Source: Liolophura sinensis (lineage: Eukaryota; Mollusca; Polyplacophora; Chitonida; Chitonidae). Taken from it: a stretch of 64,000 nt of DNA. The notes beneath the pieces were generated by a model that saw nothing but the letters and a program-made list of their open reading frames with translations, searched no databases and was not told the origin of the DNA. The translations under genes were made by a program, and so were the position numbers. Positions 12,796 through 25,390 of this stretch are shown piece after piece. The stretch lies in NCBI RefSeq assembly GCF_032854445.1, contig NC_088295.1:88830644-88894643 (forward strand). The letters run 5' to 3'. Every line of letters starts with the position of its first letter. Positions within the stretch are counted from its first letter, which is position 1.

Positions 12796-14100
12796 CTATA
12801 ACTCGCCCTGTACGGCACGACATTATATAATTTGAAAGGTGTATACTTGGCAGTGTTCGAATCAAGTTCTTGCCGGCTCGTGGTCAGTTTAATGTCTAGA
12901 AAATTGTCCAGTAGCGTAACCCTGCGGAAAGTTTTAACGCGGCTTTAAATGCCAAACAAACAAATAAAACATGCACAGACAAATGAGAACAGGTTGTGGT
13001 ATAATTTACAATATACAGAGTATAACTATACATAATATAGACAGATAAAAATATATTAAACAAGGAATGGTCATTTGTCTTTATCTATACATGTTTATGT
13101 GGCAAAGACTTCTTCACGACATCAGTCCTCGGCGACATCGACCTTCAGACCTTTTCGCTTCGACACACTAAACAGAAGAAAGATCGCTTGCACTTGGCTA
13201 CATTTAACCGATGATATTCCGGAGAATGTTTGGAATTTTATTACCATAATCGTAAGTTTATAAAGCTCATTAGTTAATGATTTATTGATGGTCAATAAGT
13301 ACATGCAGATCATATGTTTTTGTTTAAGAGAAAATAATTAATGTTTCAACTAGGCCGTGCACGAGTCGTGATTGAAAACGGCAGGCCATTCATTGGTCCG
13401 TCCACGTTGGAAATGTAGTTGGTGCATGTGCCTTGGTGCATGTGCCTTGGTGCATGCGGCCTCGGTGCAAGTCAGTCATTTATTTGCTCATGTCTACTTT
13501 CAAAATAACTTTTAAGAAATGCATATGGTGCATATAACTGTGAAAGACGAACATCAAGCTATTGATGCGTTATAGGTAAGGCATGTTTAATCGACTGTGG
13601 ACCAGTCTTTTGACACTTAACCATGTGATTAGAAAAATACAAATAATAACCAAAAACATTATATTTCCTTTTTAATAAAATCAGTTCCCATTAAGCCTGA
13701 TCCTAATGAAAAAATATTATTTATTTCACGACGATTCTGTTTTCATTTAACGTACATGTACTTTAAAGTTTGACAACTATTTCTGATCCACAATTACAAC
13801 AGGTTTGTTGCAGGCCTACAAATCTTCCGACGTATTCCGAGGTTTTTCTTTTCAAAAGCACAGACTATAAGACTTAGCCTCTACCTTTATAGAGATAGAT
13901 CTGATTCTGGTATTATTGGTGCAAGTGCAAAAGGCACATATCCCATTATCTCACAGTGTTTGGGATAAAGTATAGGATACATATTTGTTATGCAAGGAGT
14001 CTCATTACGCCGCAATCCCATAAGAACACTCGATACATGCATACGATACACAGTCCTGTGTTCGACGAATTCATCTCTACGCGCTGTTTTTGTAAGGTTT
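12796..14100. other. intergenic sequence, short tandem triplication
   Basis: No gene seen. A short direct repeat of TGGTGCATGTGCCT occurs about three times near 13419-13465. Confidence 0.5.
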
Positions 14101-14104
14101 CTTT

Positions 14105-14322
14105 GTGCCTCCGTGGGCTTAGCGTGCCAGCGCGATGACCCAGAAGCTTCCCAATATGCGGTCGCTGTGAGTTCAAATCCAGCTCATTCTGGGTCTGCCA
14201 TCAGCAGTTGGTTTCCCCAGGGCTCTGGAAGGTTTCCTTCCACCATAATGCTGGCCGCTGTCGTTTAAGTGATATATTCTTGAGAACGACGTAAAACACC
14301 AATCAAATAAATAAATAATTAA
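14105..14322 (+). mobile_element. tRNA-derived SINE, CGTAAAACACCAATCAAATAAA-tail family
   Basis: Head GTGGGCTTAGCGTGCCAGCG, a B-box-like GAGTTCAAATCC, then the family signature GGTTTCC...CCATAATGCTGGCC, GTGATATATTCTTGAGAACG and a CAATCAAATAAATAAATAA tail. Diverged from the copies at 23936 and 29840. I did not find a clear target duplication. Confidence 0.85.
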
Positions 14323-17300
14323 ACATATTATACTCATAACACATACAGTAGATATTGACTCTATGTTGTGGATGTTTTATCAAGATCGTTCCCTCATCTA
14401 TTATAAGGAGATGATGAAAGACTCACCAAATGTTTTTGGCCAGTTCACTGTGATATCACAAAACGTACTGCGTTTCTTCAACGAAAGTATCAAAGAGGGA
14501 TCAGAAATAGATGGACACCCATTCCATCATAGTGTTTTTTCCTTTCCATTGTGTATAGTTTACGGTGTTTATTTATTTTCTAAGTTGTCCAAATAGTTTA
14601 ATAGTTTATTTTGATCAATCTTGATGTTAGCTTTGTACCATTCTATTTGTAAACTTAGCAGGTATAGGGTTTTGTGAACATTCAATTTAAACAGCCACTT
14701 TTTCATGCACCATTTTATATGTTGGTGTTGATCCAGATTTACTGACGGTTGTTTTGTTTTAGTATGTGGTGTACGATGAGACCTACAGACAGAAGTCGTT
14801 CACATGTAATGGGGCTCTAAATTATGGAATTTATTTACAGATTGTTAAGAAATGAAAGTCCAGGCAGGGATTCCTGTACATCAGATTTTACAATTTCTTA
14901 AAGTAAAAGAAGGCTAACATATGAAGTAAAGTTCACCATAAAGACAACTAAAAACTATGCGTAAAAATACTTTCATTTATTTTTTCAGATTGTTTTGAGT
15001 GTTGAAAGACATTCAAATATTTGAAAACTATGGTGGACTTTATGAGCCATACTGACGACATCTAGGAATTCTGACGTCACATCACCTTTTTTCATGATAT
15101 TCACCGGAAGGAAATAATTTTTGGGAACATTATTTCAGTAATCACTCAATAAACTCAATAAAGAGTTGAATAAACTTGCTGTGACGTCAGTGTTCTTAAC
15201 TTCTGATTGTAAACTTCACATTAGTAGTCAAATGTTTGAGCGCCTTAAAATCTTCTCACAAATATCGAAAAACAAATAAATAAGTGCAAGTATATTTATG
15301 CATAATTTTAAGTGGTCTCCTCAGTGATGCCCACTTCGATTTTTAGAGGTCTTTTCTTTTAACGAGAGCATACCCCAATGGAACGTGGTTTCAACATGTA
15401 GACTTTTGAATAAGTGCAACACATCACGATAAGAAATGTTTACATCGTACTCTGTCACACAGTTAGAACAAATACATTCAACAGTAACCCATGTATATTG
15501 TATAAGAAAATCAAGGAAACATCTGGGTCCGGATCACAAAGCGATTTCGGGCTTCAGTCTAAAACTGTAACCAAAATTAAACTCTTAAATATAAGCATCA
15601 AATATATATAATTTCGACAGCTGATTCTACACTATAGTAGTACATTTTATCCAAGTTTGAGCACTGAGTTTGAAATATTTAGTTTTATATAGACGATTCA
15701 AGTTTTGGATTTTGCCAAAAGTGACTCCCAGGCTCGAAGAATCTTAATGCATCACAGGTTGAGCAGGAAAAAATTTGTACAAAGCATTATTGCTGTTCAG
15801 ACAATTATAAATATGCTTAAATATAATCATTAGAAGGTCTGTGTAAAACAAATCAGTCATGTCAAGACCTACAATAGAAACTTTTCCAGAACTGGACATT
15901 CATAAAAAGACTAAATATATAAAACCCGCCTGTAGTATATATACGCTTAGTGTCCAGCCCGTCTATACCATGGGAATTTAACATAGCAAACTCCAGTACA
16001 TTTTGTTAAGAATATTAAGGGCAGATGAGTTGTGGGAATCAGAAGCTATATAAGAGGTTGTCAGGCGACCGCAGAAACAAAGTTTCTGTCTTTGTGGAAG
16101 GAAATCTTTGTGGGAATAGTGGAGGCCAGACTATCAGACAGTATTAGCAGCGTTCAGACTTCAACATGCGAATCCAGACGAAATAGCAAGCAATTCTAAA
16201 TTGTGGCACAATTCCTTAATTATAACTTATCCTTTTTCGTCCGGATTAAAAGGGGTCAATTCAGGTGCATAAGGGTATTGATGACGGAGGTTTTGCACTA
16301 GTATACCATTTTATGATTAACTATGCAATACAGGTTTCTATATGTCTTTGAAAAATGGGTTGTTACCATGTACATTCTACGTGCAAACATCCGCATTGTT
16401 TAATGAAATAACGGTAGGCACTCCAACCTGTAAAGCAGAATGACAGGTTTAATATACCTGTAGTTGTGTGAACGCTTTATCTTCTGTCTGCAGAAAAAAT
16501 TCTGGTTAAGTAGTAGTACGTGAATGTGATTGCGTACAATCCAGGAAAAGTATATCATACTTTTTTAAGCTTCGTGTCTCGATCTATGCCGATTTTTGAA
16601 TATTATTCACAGCAGCACATATATGATCACGTGACGTTGAAGCCCTGACTATATCGTAATTCTGATGAAACAAAGGGAAAAAAGGTAGGTAACTGCACTC
16701 ATACACAATAGGGCTTTGTGCGAGGTTTAAGGGGCTGGATATCACAGACACCTTCCAGACTGTCAGTGTGCCTTAACATTTGCAGTTATAACCAGGCAAC
16801 TTAGGCAACTTTAGTCTAAATCGCCACGTTTTATATACATGTATGAGCTATATCAAAACTTAGGTTAGACACATATCATGGTACGAGACCTGGATAGTGA
16901 TTAAACTTACGCCCTTAGAATATCTCTTGCGTCTTTTCACTATAAACTGTTGATTGTTTTGTTCATATGATTTCTTGGTTCTTTGGTGGTTTGTGTTGAA
17001 TGTTGTGTAAGTTGGTCTTGTGATTACTGACGCGGAACTGCCATTATTGTTGACGACTGGTATACGAATGTCTGAAACGACACCTAGATTTAGACAGAGC
17101 ACCATACACAGCTGTTCACAGTCAAACATAAAAGTCTGTAGCATTTTTATTGGAATTTAGTGTATTGTTGAAAAAATTATAACCACTACTGATATTATGT
17201 ATAATTATTTCGAGGAGGGGTGTGTGTGCCTGGGGAAAGTAAGGGGACAGTTTTCTCGATGGAACCATGCGTGAGTGTCGAAGTCGTTCATCAAGTAGGC

Positions 17301-18719
17301 CTATCCAGAACGTTACTAATAAAGGTCCCATGTACCGGTAGGATATATCAGATGTTACCCATGAAAGATTCTAATCCTTGTTTTTTTTGTTGTAGACAGA
17401 TTCTTGTGAGTAAGCGATATAAAAGACACTGAGCAAAGCCCGGACAGCGACGAAAGTGTGATGGTCACACGCAATCAGTGAAACCCGACATCTTGTGAAT
17501 GTGCCTCAGTCAGGGTTTTATTCTCGAAAAATGCTCAAAGTAGAAACTTAGACACCCACTAGGATCTTGGCATGTGGGCGTGAAAAAGACGGCTAGAAGT
17601 TACTTATTTGTCAACTGATTAAACTACGATGGTATGTAGTAGGATTGACGTATTAAAAGCCCAGGGTTTAATATCGTGACATAGGAGATTCTAGGAAATC
17701 AGTCTATTATACTAGGCTCAATTCCATAAGCTCATCAATTAGTGCTACGACACTGTTTTCATGGACAACGCTGGCTTTTTATGTATGTCCGTAGCGGAAC
17801 TTCACTGGTACTATCAAAATTTATGCGGCTCACAGGAATTCGTCTCAGAGGTGCTTTGCTAACTATTTGTCGTAAATTGAAACTTGATGTCTTTATTTAT
17901 CCAAAGTACTTTACTGTCTGGACAAGCCACAAACGACTGACAGTAAGCTGACTAAACCAACGCCGGCTATCTCGTTGTGCACTACATGCACGCCTTTATT
18001 TCCTCAAGTTTGTCAATACTTCGAGGTATATTACGGTTTCCCCTGAGATCTTACTGGTTGTCATCTGGTTTGCTCCACCCATCAATTAGAGAGTCCACAT
18101 ACACATTGCCCTACGATACTTGTAATACATGCACCCATCAAATAAACAAAACATACAAATAAAATAAAAAATTAAACTGAATGTAAGTAAGTAAATAAAT
18201 AAATACAATGGAAAATCGATTAATTGATAGGTTCACTCAAAGACAAAAGTTCACTTGTTGGGTGATTTTGTGAGATGATTATGTACACCTACAAATAGAC
18301 TGTGACTATTGATCGTCAAATGGTATCATAATTACGCCGTGATACATGATACATTTATACTGTGTGTGGCTATGGATTTCTGCAATGACTTGTCGATAGA
18401 GTTGTGGGTGAAGACTTACAAGTAGCTGTGGATTTGGGTGGAGATTTGATTGAGAAACAGTTATGCGGTTGTATGGGCAACAGGCTTTGAAATTGAATGA
18501 TCTAATATTTAAGTTGGGAGGTTATGTGGGAGGTATTTGGAGGAAGTTTGGGTTTTTAAGTGAGAGGTATTTGAAGAATTCTTGTTTTGGGTATATGTGG
18601 AAGGTATTTGGAGGAGGTTTGTTTGGGGTTTTCGGCATAAGGTATTGGATTGGTTTGTTTCAGGTTTGGTTTGACACAATGAATGTCACAAGAATGCTGC
18701 TGTAATGTGTTATGCGGTA
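14323..18719. other. intergenic sequence, no gene seen
   Basis: About 4.4 kb without a supportable exon. Two perfect TGACGTCA palindromes lie at 15072-15079 and 15182-15189. A TATATAAG motif at 16047-16054 has no gene attached. AT-rich tails near 18130-18200 may be remnants of SINE ends. Confidence 0.5.
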
Positions 18720-19600
18720 TCAACGTGGCCTCAAATGTGGCATGGTCAGATTATAGAATCTTCTCCTGTGGCATGATATTAGGCCAATTCATGGCAAGCG
18801 TGGGTACAACAAAGGTTCTCCTAGCTGTGTCATGGTAACAGCCCCATCATTACAAGCTCAAGCATAAGGTTACTCTTAATCGCCCCATGATATCCCAACT
18901 CAGGCAAACGAATGTTCTTCATAATGGTACATGTACCATGGTGAGCTCAGACGCAACAACAGGTTCTCCCTTGTCATGTTGTTAAGTCAATCAGGGTAAA
19001 CTCCGACAAAACAAAGGTTCTCCCGTGTCATGATGTTAGGCCTATCAGAGTAAACTCCGACAAAACAAAGGTTCTCCCGTGTTATGATGTTAGGCCTATC
19101 AGGGTAAACTCCGAAAAACAAAGGTTCTCCCGTGTTATGATGTTAGGCCTATCAGGGTAAACTCCGACAAACAAAGGTTCTCCCGTGTCATGATGCTAGG
19201 CCTATCAGGGTAAACTCCGACAAACAAAGGTTCTCCCGTGTCATGATGCTAGGCCTATCAGAGTAAAGTCCGACAAAACAAAGGTTCTCCCGTGTCATGA
19301 TGTTAGGCCTATCAGAGTAAACTCCGACAAAACAAAAGTTCTCCCGTGTCATGATGTTAGGCCTATCAGAGTAAACTCCGACAAAACAAAAGCTCTCCCG
19401 TGTCATGATGTTAGGCCTGTCAGGGTAAACTCCAACAAAAACAAAGGTTCTCATCTGCCATGATATAGTAGACCAATCATGCTAAACTCAGTCAAAAGGT
19501 TTCCTGTGTAATTATACTAGGCCCATCATGGTGAGCCCGGGCACAACAGTGGTTCTCTCGTGCCATGGTATTAGACCCAGTATGGTGAGCTCAGACACAC
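18720..19600. repeat. 54-bp minisatellite, best copies 18980-19450
   Basis: The unit AGGCCTATCAGGGTAAACTC-CGACAAAACAAAGGTTCTCC-CGTGTCATGATGTT repeats with 1-2 bp length changes, giving about nine good copies and decayed ones on both sides. On the minus strand the 18-codon period stays open for 89 codons (19188-19454), which is a product of periodicity rather than a gene. Confidence 0.92.
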
Positions 19601-21289
19601 ACCGAAGATTCTAACGTTTTGTGGTGGGATACAGGCCTGTGTCAAAAATATTATTTACACCCCGGTCATATTCAGTTGCTGGTTTCATACACAGCTTTGT
19701 TCAGCTTAAGATTACTCTCCGTCTGATAGTGGATGTACAGCGATATAATTTATTTTGCCCGACCTGATTGTTAGATGTGGTGGTTTCATGGGGTTTTTTA
19801 TCATGTAGTTTTACTATAATAATAAGACACGGCTATTTTTCAAAGTTTGGAATAAGGCGCACAGAAACTAGTTTCCCTCATCTCTTAAATTGTTTGAATT
19901 TATCACAAGAAAAAGAATTTTAAAAATGCTTTGTTTTTTCCGTCTTTATAGCAGGCCTGTATATGAAGGGACAGGTTGAATCACGGCAGTCCAGTTAACT
20001 GTGGAGTCGTGCCGAGGCGAGGCAAAAAAGTCCGCTGGCGCAGTTGTACTGTACCGGTTGATATATCAATTACCGTCTGACATGAGTTAAACGCCAACAA
20101 AAAATATCAATTTCTAGCAGAGAGACAAGGTAATTTAAAGATTTTAAACAAAAGAGACAAAAGGAGTGAGGAGATACGACGACGCGGTACATTTCCCCAC
20201 AGGGAATTTAAGAGCCTTTTTAGGTCCACTCGTGGGGAGATATTTTAGACCAAGATATAAAAACGATTTTTCGAAAACAGGTCTTAAGTGTAGATCAAAG
20301 CCGGGTGAACTAATCCTGCCTTAACACAAGGCTAGTTTCAGATGTTCTGGCAAAAAACGTGTGCAATTATAACCAATCTTGATGAATAATTTATGCATGT
20401 ATGTCTAATAGTATAAATCCCAAACTGTTCAATTTCGTGAGAGACTGTCAAAGCCACAGCATAAATGAGCGTGACCCCTCTGTCCTATAGGTGAAGGTAT
20501 GTAATAAAGGGGTAGACGTATAAGTGAAGCCCGTGGGAAACTTTCGACAGGTACTTGTTGGACGCTGTACGTTCCTCCCGTTCAGCCTCATGCATAAGAT
20601 TTACTCCTCGCCCGATCCTGTTGATGTAACGTCTGATTTACAGCATTACATAACTATACCTGAATATTTTTCGTGTCCAATTTAATCTGATACTGAGATT
20701 ACACACAGGGTATTCTGAAAGAGTCTACATTTATGATGATATATACGTTTGTGTGACAGCACTGGTTTGAAATAAAGTACAGTTTTTAGCACCAGTGGCG
20801 GACAATATCTCATATACACCCAATGTAAACATGTACGTATACATTTATATACGTAGCATATGTACGTTACGTTACACGACATAACGCGTCTGTCATGTGT
20901 ACGCGGACATGCCTGGCATGGGGCGATTCAGCGCACGTGCACTGGCTTGTATTGTTAAGAGTGGGGCCTTGTCAACAAATAACGCACACCGATAGATTAC
21001 TAACTCCCGTCATATGGAAAAGGTGATGCTTTAACGCCGCAGTTCTCATCTTAATTGCGGGGAAGCGTAAATATACTCCTGAATAAATATGTGCATGTGG
21101 ATAACATGCATTTCTCCATTAAAAAAGGTAAAAAGAAATAAATAGTAATCATATGAAGAACTCTCTAAAACTTCGCTAGTTTAGTGTCTGCATGTTGTCA
21201 TCACAATTATACACTTATCAGCTGGGCATATTTTTTCCGCGAATCGAGTTATAATTTACTCCTCCGTTGTAAACTTAGCTGCAATAGGG
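19601..21289. other. intergenic sequence, no gene seen
   Basis: No exon, SINE or array could be supported in these 1.7 kb. Confidence 0.45.
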
Positions 21290-21860
21290 TGAAAATTTCC
21301 TTCTGCCTGTGAAATGAATGGATATTTTCTGAATTTTTCTAAAGGGTGAACATATTTTTTGTGTTGTAAAGGTAATGAATATTTTCATCTTCACTGCAAC
21401 CTATGAACCTTTTCGTTCCCGTGGCAACAGTATGAACGTTTCCCTGTCTATATGGCAAAAGAAGAAACATGTATATTGTAAAAGTGGGGACGTTTGTCTC
21501 TATGCATTGCAAGATACTGCAAGATGTTGTTCTCCGCAAGTGACAATAGACTGAACAGTTTTCTCTATGCAAGAGTAAGCATTTTTCAATATGGCAAAAG
21601 AGCGAACATTTCCTCATGGAAAAAACAGCAGAGAAGTTTCTCTATATACCTGTAGGCCTATAGAAAAAAGAACATATTTCTCTGTCAAAGAGTGAACAAG
21701 ATTGAGCATTTTTTCAATATTTCAAGAATTACCAGTTTTCTATATGGCAAAAAAGTGAACATTTTTCCACATGACAAAAGTGTAGAGTGGACATTTTTTT
21801 CTGAAGCAAATTGGCACGTTAGCTACCCATGATAAAAGTGTGATAAATTTCCACCCGCGT
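21290..21860. repeat. degenerate tandem repeat with GTGAACATTTTTC / ATGGCAAAAG core
   Basis: The core pair recurs at irregular spacing of roughly 30-60 bp (for example at 21340, 21430, 21595, 21740 and 21775). Units are too diverged to give one period by eye. Confidence 0.55.
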
Positions 21861-22590
21861 GACAAACGCCAAAATATCCTGTATCGGCTTCTCCGGGTTA
21901 AATACATGTAATACATGTATTTCTGTCTTGATAATCAAGCTGATACTTTTTAACTTTTTAAATATCTTAAGAAAGTGGGCAACATGTTCATCTCCATGAC
22001 AAAAGAATGCTCATAGCCACCTTCTTGTACAGTTCATGCCTCCGCTATTGTCACAGTCAGTGGAAGCAAGTGTTTCAGCGACTGATATGCGGGATTTTCC
22101 ACTTCATTTCATGCAGAGGGAGATATGTTAATTACGTCTACGGGTTATGTTCGTTTGTCTGCTTGTCAGGTTGTCCCTGTAGTATGACATACGACATAAA
22201 CATAATATGCCTAAAATAGTAAAGCCTCACACAAAAACATATGATTACAATACTGTGCTATTTGACAAGTATATTTGATTATGGACCCTGAAGGTTTTCA
22301 TTCATCGCTTCGCGGGAACTGAATACTTGTAGTTTGCATCGGGCATACAGCTACATGAACTTCGCTATTACTTTAACATGTATGAGGAAGATAACAGGAC
22401 TACATGCAGCCATCTGTACCATTTACCGCACGACTTTGTATGCAACATGACCTTATGCATATTCAGATGATCGGACCATTTATATGTGTTTAATTTTCCA
22501 TACTCGAGATATAAATTGGCTGTTTACACTTGAATGAGCACGGCGCACGTAAATCTAATACAACATTCGCTAAGTACGACACACAAGCTA
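21861..22590. other. intergenic sequence, no gene seen
   Basis: No feature supported. Confidence 0.45.
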
Positions 22591-22594
22591 GTGG

Positions 22595-22980
22595 GGGATG
22601 TGGTGGCTGTGGAAGTGGTGTGGAGGGTTGGTTGGGAATGGGTGTGGTGGTTGTGGAAGTGGTGTGGAGGGTTGGTTAGGAATGGGTGTGGTGGTTGTGG
22701 AAGTGGTGTGGAGGGTTGGTTAGGAATGGGTGTGGTGGTTGTGGAAGTGGTGTGGAGGGTTGGTTGGGAATGGGTGTGGTGGTTGTGGAAGTGGTGTGGA
22801 GGGTTGGTTAGGAATGGGTGTGGTGGTTGTGGAAGTGGTGTGGAGGGTTCTTCGGGAGATGGTGTGGAAGGTGGTTGGGGAGGTGGTGTGGTGGTTCGTG
22901 GGAAGGGTTCGTGGGAAGATGGTGTGGGAAGGTGGTTGGGGAGGCGGTGTGGAGGGTGAGGAAGTTTGGAGGCTTGGTCA
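22595..22980 (+). repeat. G-rich 44-bp minisatellite
   Basis: About six copies of GTGTGGTGGTTGTGGAAGTG-GTGTGGAGGGTTGGTTGGGA-ATGG to about 22850, followed by a decayed GGTGTGGAAGGTGGTTGGGGAGG tract. The plus strand is about half G with almost no C, so strand asymmetry is extreme. The dense GG/GGG runs could form two-tetrad quadruplexes. The Gly/Trp/Val-rich open frames here follow from the repeat. Confidence 0.93.
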
Positions 22981-23918
22981 GGAGGTTGAGTGGCTAATTT
23001 TTGTTACCTGTGTGAGGGATGTGTGTAATTTAGCATTTATTTTAGACACATGCGGGTGATTAGGTCATATCATAGACTAGCTATCAGTTCAGTGACCTAT
23101 GGACTCCATCACTATGGTTTACTGATGGGGGAAACCAGGCTTGCCTTCGGGCGATTCTTTCTGCTCGAGGACTTGGACCCCACTGTTTCACTGAAGACAA
23201 TTCGGCCTATGCAGGCTATGTGGCATTCAAATGCGACATTTTCAAGGCTGTACAATACAGGTGCTTGCACGAGAACGTTAGTACAGATATAACATTGTCT
23301 GTCTTGAAACATTTATAGCACGTGGTCAGATCGGCCTCGGCAATGTAATCACATATACAAATTGTACAGGTTTGTCACGCCTGCTAGGTATTTAAAATAT
23401 ATACACGTAATTCAGCTGCAAGGGTGGAATGTCACGTCATTCAGCGTACAGAGTCTAGATGTATGTCTATATAGTATGTAACGGGATACTTCAAATGCAT
23501 GTTAAACAAATGTTGAAAGATTGTGGAATTGTGTGTCACAATTGTGTCATTTCAATTCCTGTGCTAATGGCGGCATCTAATAAACGAGAACTGCTAATAC
23601 CGACAAAACTTAACCCGTTTATGTTCCTATAGTTCAGTGAAGCCTTCATACATTGTTCAACTATATTTATATAGTTTATATGATGAACTGGACATAGCTA
23701 TATGTATCATTGGTTTACGACTGACGAACTCAAACCACATTGTAAGTAGCATTTGTTTTCTCTGATTCCTAAATAGGTCTAATTTGGCTCATCCTTCGGA
23801 AAGGGTCGAGTAGTATATATATTGGAGCAGTTGGCAAATGAATAGTTGCAATCAAAGCCCAGGAGAGATCCGTAATCTGAATAACATCAGCGTATATACT
23901 AACCTAATATGCGATCTG
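22981..23918. other. intergenic sequence, no gene seen
   Basis: No exon or repeat supported. Confidence 0.45.
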
Positions 23919-24206
23919 AATACTGATTAAATTTAGGGGCCTTCCGTGGCCGATCGGCGCGGCGCAAAGACCCAACATCCTCTTACCAATTGCGATCGTT
24001 GTGAAGTCCACCTCATTCTGGCTTCCTCTCCAGCCGTGTGTGGGAGGTCTCCCAGCAACCTGCGGATGGTCGTGGGTTTCCCCCGGCTCTGCCCGGTTTC
24101 CTCCCAACATAATGCTGGCCGCCGTCGTATAAGTGAAATATTCTTTAGTACGGCACGGCGTATACAAACATCAATCAAATAAATAAGTAAATACTGATTA
24201 AATTTA
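23919..24206 (+). mobile_element. SINE with 17-bp target-site duplication
   Basis: Body 23936-24189, flanked by perfect AATACTGATTAAATTTA at 23919-23935 and 24190-24206. The head (CCTTCCGTGGCCGATCGGCG) has a damaged A box. The centre (CAACCTGCGGATGGTCGTGG and GCTCTGCCCGGTTTCCTCCC) and the tail (AATCAAATAAATAAG) match the copies at 14105, 29840 and 30285. Confidence 0.93.
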
Positions 24207-24639
24207 TCCGCCAAAAGAACACAATTTACGTTTCTTTGCCATTAATGGAAACTGTTGACTGCTTCTCTTTGATGACCTTCTTAGAACGTTGTTTTAGAAA
24301 TTGGCCTTGTGATTACTGACCAGGAACATATATTACAGTTTTGACGCCAAGATGTCAACATTATTCAGGTCAGCTTTGATGTATTTTGTAGGAGTACCAT
24401 TCCAATTCTGGAATTTTTATAGCCGATCTTGTCTCACTGAAGAATGGCGCGGTAGGTTGGTGTCATCACAATCATCATTACAATATATACGCGGCGATCA
24501 TCAAGCAACTGTAGGAGACGAGTTATTCGGTGTCGGCATCCGATGGGGACACTTATTCGTAGCACTATGTGACAGTCATATGTATAAGCGTGCATGCAAA
24601 CAGATGATAGGAATGTGGTGTTCAAGAATTATCTGTGAT
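24207..24639. other. intergenic sequence, no gene seen
   Basis: No exon or repeat supported. Confidence 0.45.
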
Positions 24640-25390
24640 TCCGATTAGCAGGAGAGTTTGCATGGAGACCACCTATCATTGGTAAACAATTTGGGTTACA
24701 ATTTGCAGAAACAAGCTGGTGAAAACTTGACACACATCAGAAGAATCTGGATGGGACACCCATCATCAGTTAAGACGCGAGTTTAAATCTGCAAAACGCT
24801 GTTCGAACCCGGAACTTAATAGGATTCACATGTTACAGTCTGTGAAATGCCGTTCAAATGAAGTGGAAACGCAGTGTACTGGCACAATTCGCACGAAAGT
24901 TAAGCTTTATCAGTAAACACGCGGGTGCAAATAACGGCTTGATAATAGGGAACGCGGTACTCTGCAGAATTGGCACGGAGGCCAACAATCACCAGTGAAC
25001 AAGTAAGTGCAAATAACAGATGATGGGGAACACGGTATACTCTGCAGAATTTACATGTAGGTCATAAATCATCAGAAAACACGCGGGTGTAATCAACAAA
25101 TAGAGAATGGGGAGCGCGGTACTCTGCAGAATTTACATGTATAGGCCAACAGTCATCAGCAAACACGCGGGTGCGATCAACCTAGCCATGCAGGATGGGA
25201 AAGCGGTAATGTGCAAAAAGTTCTGCAAGATTTGCTTGGAGACCACCCGCCATTGGTAAACACGAAATAGTAATATGCTGAACACCGAGCGAATGCGGTA
25301 CACAAGATGGAGGCAGTCGATTCTTCATCAGTAAACACGCGGCTGTAATCTGCAGGAGAATACAAAAAAAAAGAGGGTTTCTCTCCAACA
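24640..25390. repeat. about 82-bp tandem repeat containing AACACGCGGGTG
   Basis: AACACGCGGGTG recurs at about 24916, 25078 and 25162 (spacing 162 and 84, so a unit near 81-84 bp). Each unit also carries GCGGTACTCTGCAGAATT and a CCAACAATCATCAG-like segment. Roughly eight diverged copies are visible. Confidence 0.8.

Noticed and set aside
16047-16054. TATATAAG as a gene promoter
   Set aside because: No exon follows within several kilobases; such motifs are frequent in AT-rich DNA.
19188-19454. 89-codon minus-strand frame with 18-residue repeats
   Set aside because: The 54-bp tandem repeat is a multiple of three, so the frame stays open without selection.
22534-23059. Gly/Trp/Val-rich open frames of 141 and 109 codons
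   Set aside because: Products of the 44-bp G-rich repeat, with different frames giving the same kind of sequence.
18720-25390. Tandem arrays as CRISPR
   Set aside because: Units are contiguous and diverge along their full length, with no conserved repeat separated by unique spacers, and the genome is animal.
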